In this document: positions 1-6,148 of the stretch, one piece after another
How positions within the stretch are numbered: position 1 is the first letter of the stretch
Layout of the letters: the number at the start of each line of letters is the position of its first letter
NCBI GenBank assembly: GCA_018376855.1
Contig: JAHAAN010000144.1
Location: 1 to 6,759 of the forward strand
From: Clostridiales bacterium
Lineage (GTDB): Bacteria > Bacillota > Clostridia > Christensenellales > QALW01
Reading direction: 5' to 3'
DNA: 6,759 nucleotides
Notes under the pieces: model-generated
The model's database searches: none
What the model saw: the letters and a program-made list of their open reading frames with translations, nothing else
What the model was told of the DNA's origin: nothing
Made by a program: the position numbers and the translations under genes

Positions 1-1345
1 ACCTACAGATCGTCCGACACTGGAAAAATCCTATATGAAAGCGGGGGATACCTATCGCATTCTTGTGTGGAATACACGAGTGGAGGATGAACCGTTTACG
101 CAGGAAGGAATTCGCGGGCAGGTTATTAACGAGCGTGCAGACGAACTGAAGGATCTTTACGATGTAACGGTTACATATATTGTTGCGCCCGGCAACTGGT
201 TGTTTGATGCGATAGAGGCTTCCGCTGCGGGAACGCCGATTTGTGACATTCTTCATGCAGGCGGATCATTTGCGATGCTTCAGCTTTTCGGTTCGGGAAG
301 CTATCCCGGAGAGGTGTTGGTTCCGCTTAGCCAATATAAAGAGGTTGCAGCGTTTGATGATTCGCGTTATTGGGATGTGAGTGCGCAGGAAGCGGGGACA
401 TTTAACGGCAACCAGTATTTTATTGTGCCGCAGGATGTTGGGTTTGACGCGGTTTCTCTGAATATGGCAACTATGTTTAACAAGAATCTGATCAGAAAAG
501 GCGGTTATACGGAAGAGCAGTTGTACGATTGGAGCGACAACGGTGAGTGGACTTTTGAGAAGATGCGTGAAGTTGCTATCAACTGCACGGATCTGGATCA
601 GGACACCTATGGCTTGAATGTGGGGCAGAATGCTTGCGCGCTGCTTACGATGGTTACTGCAAACGGCGGAGACTTTATTCGTAAAGAAGAGGTCAACGGC
701 GTAATGGTGGATCGCTTTGTGGGCAATAGCGCCAAGACTATTGAAGCAATTCAGTATTTCGTTTCTATGGCGAGAGACGACAAATGTGTGTATTTAGGCG
801 GAGCGCCGCTTCAGGATGAGGAACATATAGATTTTATGGGGAATAAATATGCTTTGATGCCCACCTATGTTAACCGTATTCCTAAGATCTATAAGACCAT
901 GGAAAGCGATTACGGGGTATTGATGCCGCCGAAAGGCCCTTCCGCAGATCGGTATATTTCGGATAAGAACTGGTTTTCGCCTTATTGTGTAATGAGCAAT
1001 GTTCCAAATGTAGAAGGAACAATTCAGGCTGCAAGCCTCTTCCTGAAAGCGTACATGGCAAGCGATGATCCGGATAACATGGCGTTGCTGGAGGCAGAAG
1101 CGCAGGCATATCGTTTGGATGAAAGGTCCATCAACACCCTGAAGAAGATTCCGGAAGCAAGCTATGCTACATCTTATATGGTGTTTAACGTGTTGGGCAT
1201 CAGCGGGGACAGTGATTTTATCGGCGGTGTGTGCTATGGTCATACACTGGAGTTTATTGACGGAACACTAAGCCCGCAGGCATATTATGAGTCGGTGGTT
1301 TCGGCTGTAAACAGCGCGATAGATACCGCATTGGCATTAAGGTAA
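1..1345 (+). CDS. ABC transporter solute-binding lipoprotein, family 1 type (5'-truncated by window edge)
   Basis: This is the extracellular ligand-capturing subunit of an ABC importer, probably for a sugar or oligosaccharide; the ligand cannot be read from sequence. The frame is open from the first complete codon at position 2, and the residues before ATG 35 (PTDRPTLEKSY) align with the tether of the downstream paralogue (PTDSATLERVY). The real start, signal peptide and lipobox therefore lie left of the window, and ATG 35 is internal. Family 1 SBP hallmarks are present: an early beta strand (YRILVW), the central YWDVSAQEAGTFNGNQYFIVP block, then the NKNLIRKGGY and NGEWTFEKM motifs typical of these proteins, and a late ANGGDFI segment. 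It is about 75% identical to the next gene (roughly 107 differences over 434 aligned positions, hand count, one 2-residue indel). The last 60 residues are only about half identical. A strong terminator follows 19 bases after the stop, so it is probably transcribed separately from its paralogue. No permease gene is in view. Confidence 0.9.
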   Translation, partial: PTDRPTLEKSYMKAGDTYRILVWNTRVEDEPFTQEGIRGQVINERADELKDLYDVTVTYIVAPGNWLFDAIEASAAGTPICDILHAGGSFAMLQLFGSGSYPGEVLVPLSQYKEVAAFDDSRYWDVSAQEAGTFNGNQYFIVPQDVGFDAVSLNMATMFNKNLIRKGGYTEEQLYDWSDNGEWTFEKMREVAINCTDLDQDTYGLNVGQNACALLTMVTANGGDFIRKEEVNGVMVDRFVGNSAKTIEAIQYFVSMARDDKCVYLGGAPLQDEEHIDFMGNKYALMPTYVNRIPKIYKTMESDYGVLMPPKGPSADRYISDKNWFSPYCVMSNVPNVEGTIQAASLFLKAYMASDDPDNMALLEAEAQAYRLDERSINTLKKIPEASYATSYMVFNVLGISGDSDFIGGVCYGHTLEFIDGTLSPQAYYESVVSAVNSAIDTALALR

Positions 1346-1364
1346 TGTAAACTTCATTTACAAT

Positions 1365-1392
1365 AAAACCGGAGAGTATTCTCCGGTTTTTT
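1365..1392 (+). terminator. Rho-independent terminator of the first solute-binding protein gene
   Basis: A perfect 11-bp stem, AAAACCGGAGA (1365-1375) and TCTCCGGTTTT (1380-1390), closes a 4-base loop GTAT and runs into a T tract (six Ts, 1387-1392). It lies just after the stop at 1345. It should largely insulate the second paralogue, which has its own promoter. Confidence 0.9.
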
Positions 1393-1495
1393 CTGTTTAT
1401 TGAAGCTTGAAATAAAAATCATGCAATGAGGGCGCAAACAGGTTAGAATTGATATGGAAAAAGTTAATATTGTCCCTTTTTATTTTGCGAAGAAT

Positions 1496-1504
1496 TGCTA
1501 TACT
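1496..1504 (+). promoter_or_regulatory. Probable extended -10 promoter for the second solute-binding protein gene
   Basis: TGCTATACT matches an extended -10 element (TGn plus TATACT) and lies in the 212-base gap between the terminator-ended first gene and the ATG at 1558. The expected start point near 1511 would give a leader of about 47 bases containing the Shine-Dalgarno site. There is no good -35 hexamer at 16-18 bases (only T-rich sequence at 1475-1482), as can happen with extended -10 promoters. No clear operator or catabolite-repression site was recognised. Confidence 0.4.
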
Positions 1505-1557
1505 ATACCATGTTGGAAATAGTACAAAAATATAAAAAGAAGGGGAAGAAAAAATTT

Positions 1558-3033
1558 ATGAAAAGACTGGCAAAAACAATTGTTTTGTGCGCCTGTATAC
1601 TGCTGGTCGCGCTTTTGTTCACTGCCTGTAATGAAACGACGCAGCAGCCGACGCAGGGAACAAACCAAACGGCAAGCAGTGAGCCGACGGCTGCGCCTAC
1701 GGACAGCGCGACACTGGAGCGGGTTTATATGAAAGCGGGAGATACATACCGCATTTTAGTATGGGATACTCGAAAGGAAGATGAACCCTTTACAAGAGAT
1801 GGAATTCGCGGGCAGATTTTGAATGAGCGCGCGAATGAATTGAAAGACCAATATGATGTAAAGGTTACCTATATCACAGCTCCTGGAGATTGGTTAGGAG
1901 AAACTATGACAGCGACCGCAGCAGGAGCGCCGATCTGCGATATTCTGCATGCGGGCGGTCCGTTTGCAATGCTGGTGCTGTACGGACACGGCGGAAGCCC
2001 GGGAGAAATTCTTGTGCCGGTCAACAGATATCAGGAGTGCGCATCCTTTGATGATCCGCGTTATTGGGACGTCAGCTCGCAGGAGGCCGGAACATTTAAC
2101 GGCAATCAATATTTTATTGTGCCACAGGATGTTGGATTTGACGCGGTTTCTCTGAATATGGGAACCTTGTTTAATAAGGATTTGATTAAAAAAGGCGGTT
2201 ATACGGAGGACCAACTGTATGACTGGAGCGATAACGGCGAATGGACATTTGATAAAATGCGTGAAGTTGCGCTTAACTGCACGGATTTGGATGAGGAAGT
2301 TTACGGAATGAACGTGGGGCAGAATGCTTGCGCGGTGCTTTCTATGATCACTTCCAATGGCGGAGACTTGATTCGCAAAGCCGATGTTAATGGTGTGATG
2401 ACGGATCGTTTTGCGGCAAATGATGCAAAAACGATTGAAGCAATTCAATATTTTGTTTCCATGGCAAGGGACGATAAGAGTGTATATTTAGGAGGAGCTC
2501 CGCTTGTTGATGAAGAACATGTGGATTTTATGGCGAATAAATATGCGCTGATGCCTACCTATATTAACCGTGTTCCCAAGATTTATAAGGATATGGACAG
2601 CGATTACGGCGTTTTGATGCCGGCTAAAGGCCCTTCCGCGAGCGGTTATCTTTCGGATAAGAACTGGTTTGGACCATACTGTGTAATGAATAATATCAAC
2701 AACATAGAGGGAACTATTCAGATGGCCAGCATTTTCCTGAAAGCATATATGGCTATTGACGATGCGGATAATCTTGCGCTTTTGGAAGCGGAAGCACAGG
2801 CGTATCGTTTGGATGAGAGATCCATCAATACCCTGAAAAAGATTCCGGAAGTCAGTGTGTCGAAATCGTATATGCTCTATGTTTCCATGGGCGTAAATAA
2901 CGACAGTGCAGGCGGCGTGCTTTGGGGGCATATGCTCAATTTTGTGGACGGAACGGAAACTCCGCAGATGTATTATGATTCCGTGGCGTTGGCAATGGAT
3001 AGCATGATTGATAGTGCGTTGATGCTGAAGTAA
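1558..3033 (+). CDS. ABC transporter solute-binding lipoprotein, family 1 type (complete)
   Basis: Membrane-anchored, ligand-binding subunit of an ABC importer, 491 aa. I place the start at ATG 1558 and not the upstream in-frame TTG at 1495. ATG 1558 follows a purine-rich Shine-Dalgarno (AAGGGGAAG, 1540-1548) and opens a textbook lipoprotein signal: MKRLAK, a hydrophobic core, then LLFTAC with the lipidated Cys at residue 24. The -3 residue is Phe, slightly unusual for a lipobox. Residues 25-57 form a Gln/Thr/Ser/Pro-rich tether. The binding domain follows, with YWDVSSQEAGTFNGNQYF, NKDLIKKGGY, NGEWTFDKM and SNGGDLI motifs of the SBP family 1 fold. Length is normal for the family. It is paralogous to the gene before it (about 75% identity). 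Differences cluster near residues 112-118, 140-160 and the last 60 residues, places that could change ligand choice. Ligand unknown; carbohydrate is the best guess. It ends in a hairpin shared with convergent genes. Confidence 0.93.
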   Translation: MKRLAKTIVLCACILLVALLFTACNETTQQPTQGTNQTASSEPTAAPTDSATLERVYMKAGDTYRILVWDTRKEDEPFTRDGIRGQILNERANELKDQYDVKVTYITAPGDWLGETMTATAAGAPICDILHAGGPFAMLVLYGHGGSPGEILVPVNRYQECASFDDPRYWDVSSQEAGTFNGNQYFIVPQDVGFDAVSLNMGTLFNKDLIKKGGYTEDQLYDWSDNGEWTFDKMREVALNCTDLDEEVYGMNVGQNACAVLSMITSNGGDLIRKADVNGVMTDRFAANDAKTIEAIQYFVSMARDDKSVYLGGAPLVDEEHVDFMANKYALMPTYINRVPKIYKDMDSDYGVLMPAKGPSASGYLSDKNWFGPYCVMNNINNIEGTIQMASIFLKAYMAIDDADNLALLEAEAQAYRLDERSINTLKKIPEVSVSKSYMLYVSMGVNNDSAGGVLWGHMLNFVDGTETPQMYYDSVALAMDSMIDSALMLK

Positions 3034-3067
3034 AAATTCACAGAATACTTGCAAAAACAAATAACAG

Positions 3068-3117
3068 GAGCTGTTCCTGAATTCGAAAATTTGAATTTCG
3101 GAACAGCTCTGCTTTTA
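3068..3117. terminator. Bidirectional intrinsic terminator between convergent genes
   Basis: Arms 3068-3084 and 3093-3109 pair over 17 positions (10 bp, a 2-base internal mismatch, then 5 bp) around an 8-base loop. The outer stem is GAGCTGTTCC/GGAACAGCTC. On the + strand it is followed by a modest T run (3113-3116). On the - strand it is followed by a T-rich tail (complement of the A-rich 3046-3064), serving the 93-aa gene that stops at 3135. Confidence 0.8.
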
Positions 3118-3134
3118 TGTATGAAATTTTTGCT

Positions 3135-3416
3135 TTACAGAACGGTAAGGCGTTTATATTTGGTTTGCACTGTATATCTTGCGGCAATATCCGGTAATTC
3201 GGCTTGCAGGCTTTTGCTGTCGAGGCGAGAAGCTTCTATGGTTTTATAGGTTACTTTGTATTCTCCTATGCGCATTTCTTCGGTGTCTCCCATCATTTCT
3301 TTGATCGTGCTTTCTGCGTTTTTGATTTCGGTGGTCAGTTCTTCAGCCATGGCTTTTAGTTCCTTCAGTCTTCTGATTTTAGACAGCATTTCATAATCGT
3401 TCATGTTTCGTTCCAT
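3135..3416 (-). CDS. Phage-type small hypothetical protein with N-terminal coiled coil
   Basis: A 93-residue, charged protein. Residues about 8-45 (KIRRLKELKAMAEELTTEI and following) are a continuous amphipathic, coiled-coil-like helix. A short beta-rich part with GEYKVTYKTIEASRLDSKSL and a C-terminal ARYTVQTKYKRLTV tail follow. From memory, small proteins of this architecture (helical N-terminus, then a G-x-Y-K-V-x-x-K core, then an S-R-L-D motif, then T-x-x-x-R near the end) are common in Firmicutes prophages near recombination genes. No function is established to my knowledge and none is assigned. Two starts are possible: ATG 3416 (GGA 5 bases upstream) or ATG 3404 (GGA 7 bases upstream). 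It sits alone, 111 bases downstream of the XRE regulator on the same strand and without any other phage gene, so it may be a leftover. It ends at the bidirectional terminator. Confidence 0.75.
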   Translation of the reverse strand: MERNMNDYEMLSKIRRLKELKAMAEELTTEIKNAESTIKEMMGDTEEMRIGEYKVTYKTIEASRLDSKSLQAELPDIAARYTVQTKYKRLTVL

Positions 3417-3527
3417 TCCTTTCCGGCAGATTATGGTCTATGAACAATCTTATGCTGATTCTTTTAAATTTGTGCGTTTAATTCAGCTTTTTTATCTGCT
3501 GCATATCGCCTTTCTTGGAAAAAAGGT

Positions 3528-3908
3528 TTATTGCTTTGGCTGCTTATTCTTATATGAAAATTCAATAAAAATGTTATTAAGAATACTTTGCTGGTTTTGG
3601 GTAAGCCCTGAAAAATAGGTCGGAGACCCATTTTTAAATTCTTTCAGCAAGGCATAAATAATTTTCTTTTGTTCATTATCAAGGTTCACAACAGAAATTA
3701 TTTCATTTTTATCGATTCCAACAAGATAGTCAAGCGAAACATTGAAAATAACAGCCATGTTGACAAGCACTTCTAACGGTGGAATGCGCACGTTATTTTC
3801 ATAGCCGCATATAACTGCTTTTGATCTATTAAGCTTTTTGCCTAATACTTCTTGAGACATATTATGGCTTATACGCAGTTGCTGAATACGTGCGCCGAGA
3901 TCAAACAT
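3528..3908 (-). CDS. XRE-family (Cro/C1-type) HTH transcriptional regulator
   Basis: A 126-aa DNA-binding protein of the kind that represses lysogeny or conjugation genes in prophages and integrative elements. Residues 5-62 are a five-helix HTH_3 domain: helix-turn-helix SQEVLGKKLNRSKAVICGYEN (about 18-38), then the family signature IPPLEVLVNMAVIFNVSLDYLVG (42-64). The C-terminal half (about 65-126) is a helical tail without a recognisable domain and with no Ser-Lys LexA-like protease motif, so it is not a self-cleaving repressor. ATG 3908 is supported by AGAAGG 7 bases upstream. A short palindrome overlaps the ribosome site and may be its own operator. It is followed on the same strand by the 93-aa phage-type gene. 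The genes it controls are not identifiable here. Confidence 0.9.
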   Translation of the reverse strand: MFDLGARIQQLRISHNMSQEVLGKKLNRSKAVICGYENNVRIPPLEVLVNMAVIFNVSLDYLVGIDKNEIISVVNLDNEQKKIIYALLKEFKNGSPTYFSGLTQNQQSILNNIFIEFSYKNKQPKQ

Positions 3909-3917
3909 AACGATACC

Positions 3918-3930
3918 TTCTTTATAAGAA
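3918..3930. promoter_or_regulatory. Possible autoregulatory operator of the XRE gene
   Basis: TTCTT-TAT-AAGAA is a 5-bp dyad with a 3-base centre immediately upstream of, and partly overlapping, the Shine-Dalgarno of the XRE gene. Cro/C1-type regulators often bind such short dyads in their own leader. This is one AT-rich match only, so it is weak evidence. Confidence 0.25.
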
Positions 3931-3957
3931 ATGTTTATATGAAAGCATGAGATGATA

Positions 3958-4060
3958 TTTGCTGTCGATAGGGCGGCGGAAGGAGACCGAGCCGCTGCGC
4001 CGGAGCGAAGCGGAGGCTGTAAGCGGTTCGGGCGCGGAAGTCGCCCTATTGCGGCTGAGA
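3958..4060. other. GC-rich structured block upstream of the XRE gene (mobile-element-like noncoding DNA)
   Basis: About 100 bases that are far more GC-rich than the AT-rich flanks. They are framed by the perfect inverted repeat ATAGGGCG (3968-3975) and CGCCCTAT (4042-4049), with an internal CCGCT/AGCGG dyad near 3992-4012. I see no credible gene: the + strand frame starting at 3959 lacks a ribosome site and has no recognisable domain. The composition jump and nested dyads suggest a DNA or RNA structure carried in by an element. Function unknown. Confidence 0.45.
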
Positions 4061-4151
4061 AAAAACAACCCTTTTTGCTTGTCGATTCCTGTCGTTAAAA
4101 ACTTTCCTGCTCAAAACCTTCTACCCCCACCGCACCAAACAGGCGCTTCAA

Positions 4152-4215
4152 GGGGTTACGGGGGATCGTTAAGGGGGCGTAAGGGGGAAATCGCAATCCT
4201 CCTCGCCCCCTTGAC
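4152..4215. other. Putative oriT-like region: G-tract repeats plus inverted repeat
   Basis: Four G runs (4152-4155, 4160-4164, 4173-4177, 4183-4187) occur within 36 bases, three of them in related nnA-GGGGG repeats (TTACGGGGG, TTAAGGGGG, GTAAGGGGG). The third run begins an inverted repeat: GTTAAGGGGGCG (4168-4179) pairs with CGCCCCCTTGAC (4204-4215), with one mismatch and a 24-base spacer. G-rich iterated runs beside an inverted repeat, next to small DNA-binding protein genes, are reminiscent of transfer origins of Firmicutes mobilisable elements. No relaxase gene is in the window and no nick site can be assigned. A G-quadruplex or a replication or regulatory element are alternatives. Confidence 0.3.
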
Positions 4216-4268
4216 ATGAAGAAAAATGGTGGTGTACCGGAAAGTTGGGGAAGAATCGTAGACGTATT

Positions 4269-4446
4269 TCATTCTACTTTTCCATATCTTTTTTCATATT
4301 CTTCGATATACTTTTTAATTACTCTTTCCAATTCCTTGTTAATGGAACGCAAATTTGGAACGCAAATTTCGCTTGGCCACATAATTAAACTTATGTAATG
4401 TTTTTGATCCTATTCGCAGTGTGAATTTGGATTGTTCCTGTTTCAT
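4269..4446 (-). pseudogene. Arc-like ribbon-helix-helix DNA-binding protein, frameshifted by a 13-bp tandem duplication
   Basis: Reading the - strand from ATG 4446 gives MKQEQSKFTLRIGSKTLHK and on to residue 30. The frame then breaks inside a perfect tandem repeat (4344-4369) and stops at 4339 after 35 residues. Removing one 13-base copy restores an uninterrupted 54-aa frame to TGA at 4269, ending INKELERVIKKYIEEYEKR plus YGKVE. The repaired product has the ribbon-helix-helix layout: beta strand KFTLRI, helix A KTLHKFNYVAKRN, then RSINKELERVIKKYIEEYEK as helix B. This is the pattern of small Arc/MobC-like regulators in mobile elements. The length arithmetic is exact: 178 bases minus 13 is 55 codons. 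A weak ribosome site (GGA, 10 bases upstream) is present. It lies 53 bases from the G-tract inverted repeat, so it may once have bound that region. As written it should be inactive unless the repeat contracts. Confidence 0.72.
4344..4369. repeat. Perfect 13-bp tandem duplication inside the RHH gene
   Basis: GGAACGCAAATTT occurs twice, head to tail, at 4344-4356 and 4357-4369 with no mismatch. Thirteen is not a multiple of three, so the second copy shifts the reading frame of the ribbon-helix-helix gene. The absence of any other damage in that gene suggests a recent event, or a reversible one by slipped-strand pairing. Confidence 0.95.
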
Positions 4447-4765
4447 AAATGTTTATTCCGATCTCAATTTTTTAAATACCATTGCATTTCTGCATATATT
4501 CTAAATCTTAAATTCATTTTGCGGAATAAGGCGTTGGCAGGACGCTTCGGCTACTACTCGAAGATTTAAAAACTTTTTTTGAAGAAAATAAGAAAAATGA
4601 TTAAAAACATAAGCATGTGAAAGGCTTTTTCAGAACAAAGGCAGTATGATTTTGTTGCTTTGCTCATTTCATACAGTATTTATAGGTAGATAAAAAAGCG
4701 GTATAAGAAGGGCATGAGATCCCTTAAAGAGCAGAGCTTATCAAGCCATCAATAATAAACAACAG
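4447..4765. other. AT-rich intergenic stretch without a recognisable gene
   Basis: About 320 bases separate the start of the RHH pseudogene from the terminator of the glycosyltransferase gene. The only structures I see are small dyads, GCGT/ACGC (4531-4544) and CTTCG/CGAAG (4545-4563), followed by a T run. Short open stretches occur on both strands, for example 4530-4604 (+), but none combines a start, a ribosome site and a family motif. It could contain decayed element sequence. Confidence 0.5.
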
Positions 4766-4793
4766 CGGCGGCAGTAAATATTTACTGCCGCCG
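4766..4793. terminator. Terminator of the glycosyltransferase gene: 28-bp perfect palindrome
   Basis: CGGCGGCAGTAAAT (4766-4779) is followed directly by its exact reverse complement (4780-4793). It forms a GC-rich stem with an AT tip. On the - strand it lies 33 bases past the glycosyltransferase stop at 4826 and is followed by a T-rich CTGTTGTTTATTATT. On the + strand it is followed by GTTTAGTTTTT, so it can act both ways. Confidence 0.88.
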
Positions 4794-4825
4794 GTTTAGT
4801 TTTTAATTGTTTTGAATTTCATGTG

Positions 4826-5902
4826 TTACTGTTTGGGCAGGGAGGCAAAATAGGCTCTGTTATAAGCGACTGCCTGTGAATCGGGCTTAAAGCTTGCGGC
4901 AAGCTCGTTATAGGCTTCAGCCTCGGTCTGGTTGCCGAGGTTGCTGTAACAGACGCATAGCTGAATGCACGGAATGTAGCCGTAGGCATCGGGCAGGACA
5001 AAGCCGCCTCGGTTATCGTTTCTTTCACACTCTAACGCCCGCAGATACCAATAGGCTGCCCGATCCCAAGCCTTACGGTCAAAAAAATGCTGCGCTATAT
5101 CGCAGCAGGTTTCCGCCCGCGGCAGATCGTAGGCAAAGCTGCGAAATAAGGCTTCCAACGCCTTTTCCTGCTGACCGAGATGATATTGGCAGTAGGCGCA
5201 GTGGCGGCATGCATCGATTTTGTTCTCTAACCAGCCTTTATCCTCTGCCAAAAAGCCTTCAAACACAGCAAGCGCTTCTTTATACTGCCGGTGATAGTAA
5301 AGCTCCCGACCGTAATAGAACTGCTGGCGGGGATCGAGTGTTTCTCCCTTTTCCAGCAGATTTTCAAAAATCCGCAGATTTCGGTCAGGATCGGATGCAT
5401 GCAGTTTTCGGTGGGTAACGGCGCATTCGGAATAAATGGTGTTTCCCCGCGTTTCGATCACTTCATGCACGGCGCCCTTCCACATCATTCCCGCATGATT
5501 TTTTACAATGCGTTCGCGGTAGTAGGAAAAGGTTACATTTCCTTTTTCGTCAAAGCCGGTATTATAGCGCATCATGACTGCATCGATTTCCGGGTTTAAA
5601 CCGGCTTTTAATCGGGAAAATTCCTGCCGATCCGGTTCTGTCAGGATGTCGTCGGCGTCTAACCACATGCAGTAAGCACAGCTTGCTTTGGCAAAGGCTG
5701 CGTTTCTGGCTGCGGAAAAATCGTCGATCCAAGGAAAATCGAAAATTTTTTCTGTGTATTGGGCGGCGATTTCTTTCGTGCGGTCTGTGGAGCCGGTGTC
5801 GGCAATAATGATTTCATCCACCAAGTCGGATACCGATGCCAAACAGCGGCCAAGCACATCCTCCTCGTTTCGGACAATCATGCAAAGACTGATTGTGTTC
5901 AC
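4826..5902 (-). CDS. GT2-family glycosyltransferase with C-terminal TPR-like repeats
   Basis: A cytoplasmic enzyme expected to transfer a sugar from a nucleotide-sugar donor to an acceptor, probably a protein. I choose GTG 5902 (358 aa): AAAGGAG lies 8 bases upstream, whereas the in-frame TTG at 5923 would place that site inside the gene. The N-terminal GT-A fold shows SLCMIVRNEEDVLGRCL (about 5-21), ADTGSTDRT (34-42), the conserved FSAARN (62-67), and the metal-binding LDADD (81-85). WKGAVHEVIE (141-150) is the region usually holding the catalytic base. From about 190 onward are helical, TPR-like repeats (FYYGRELYYHRQYKEALAVF, then CRHCAYCQYHLGQQEKALEA), as in the SunS-like, TPR-containing GT2 enzymes that modify proteins. 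It lies 247 bases downstream of, and on the same strand as, the collagen-like gene. The arrangement resembles sgtA beside bclA3 of C. difficile, so the threonine-rich stalk is the likely acceptor (inference). A palindromic terminator follows. Confidence 0.93.
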   Translation of the reverse strand: MNTISLCMIVRNEEDVLGRCLASVSDLVDEIIIADTGSTDRTKEIAAQYTEKIFDFPWIDDFSAARNAAFAKASCAYCMWLDADDILTEPDRQEFSRLKAGLNPEIDAVMMRYNTGFDEKGNVTFSYYRERIVKNHAGMMWKGAVHEVIETRGNTIYSECAVTHRKLHASDPDRNLRIFENLLEKGETLDPRQQFYYGRELYYHRQYKEALAVFEGFLAEDKGWLENKIDACRHCAYCQYHLGQQEKALEALFRSFAYDLPRAETCCDIAQHFFDRKAWDRAAYWYLRALECERNDNRGGFVLPDAYGYIPCIQLCVCYSNLGNQTEAEAYNELAASFKPDSQAVAYNRAYFASLPKQ

Positions 5903-5914
5903 AAGCTTCTCTCC

Positions 5915-5964
5915 TTTTATCAATTAGATAAAATGCCCCCACACTTGATGGCATGAAGGCATTT
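5915..5964 (-). promoter_or_regulatory. Two mutually exclusive hairpins in the leader of the glycosyltransferase gene
   Basis: In the - strand transcript, AAATGCC/GGCATTT (5958-5964 with 5931-5937, 20-base loop) is followed by TTTTAT and looks like a weak terminator. TTTTATC/GATAAAA (5927-5933 with 5915-5921, 5-base loop) pairs the bases just upstream of the GGAG ribosome site. They share 5931-5933, so both cannot form fully. This could be an attenuator-like leader, or chance in AT-rich DNA. Confidence 0.25.
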
Positions 5965-5997
5965 GCGTTGCCTGTAGGCAGTCAGGTTTGTGCGTTA

Positions 5998-6072
5998 TTA
6001 GCTCAATCGCACTACTGTCAGGCTGGCGCCCGCGCCGCCTACAACGGTCGCAATAGTTCGACCGGTCGTGTT
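5998..6072 (-). pseudogene. 3' fragment of a BclA-like C-terminal domain, orphaned
   Basis: In a frame different from the collagen-like gene, the - strand reads NTTGRTIATV and then VGGAGASLTVVRLS, followed by a double stop TAATAA (6000-5995). Endings of the form AGASLTVVRL are typical of the TNF/C1q-like C-terminal domain of clostridial and Bacillus BclA-type exosporium glycoproteins. The same frame stays open upstream past 6152 but becomes unconvincing (Arg/Cys/Tyr-rich) before about 6075, and no start or ribosome site exists. It is probably the tail of a domain once joined to a collagen-like stalk, left after a deletion or frameshift. GC content matches the collagen-like gene, unlike the AT-rich DNA further left. 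Recognition rests on a short motif, so confidence is moderate. Confidence 0.45.
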
Positions 6073-6127
6073 TAGCGCGCATTCATGGCTGTTGCAGTAA
6101 CGGGGCTTCTGGTCTTGTCGGTAGGGC

Positions 6128-6148
6128 TCGCATCTTATGCGACTTTTT
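6128..6148 (+). terminator. Terminator-like hairpin on the + strand overlapping the end of the collagen-like gene
   Basis: TCGCAT (6128-6133), loop CTT, ATGCGA (6137-6142), then CTTTTT. The 6-bp stem with a T run faces the + strand, against the neighbouring genes. On the - strand the stem is preceded by the A run, but no T run follows it. No + strand gene precedes it, so it would stop antisense transcription or is fortuitous. Confidence 0.3.

Noticed and set aside
1495..1557. N-terminal extension of the second lipoprotein from TTG 1495
   Set aside because: It would put a Lys-rich stretch ahead of a canonical lipoprotein signal, and the Shine-Dalgarno lies within it; ATG 1558 is the better start.
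1894..2448. 184-codon - strand frame, and similar ones at 794-1243 and 2488-3060
   Set aside because: These are antisense shadows at the same relative places in both solute-binding paralogues, with His/Arg/Cys-rich nonsense products.
4211..4216. Perfect TTGACA box
   Set aside because: No acceptable -10 hexamer lies 16-18 bases downstream (GTACCG region), and it overlaps the inverted repeat arm.
3959..4219. 86-codon + strand frame over the GC-rich block
   Set aside because: There is no ribosome site, composition follows the DNA dyads, and no domain is visible.
4216..4398. 60-codon + strand frame
   Set aside because: It has no ribosome site and overlaps the far better - strand ribbon-helix-helix frame.
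4530..4604. Short + strand stretch encoding GVGRTLRLLLEDLKTFFEEN
   Set aside because: It looks protein-like, but it is bounded by stops, has no start, and is too short to assign; it could be decayed coding sequence.
4714..4755. 13-codon + strand frame MRSLKEQSLSSHQ before the palindromic terminator
   Set aside because: The GAAGGG lies only a base or two from the ATG and the peptide is too short to judge.
4894..5418. Long + strand open frame of 174 codons
   Set aside because: It lies antisense inside the glycosyltransferase gene, has no family motif, and reflects that gene's codon composition.
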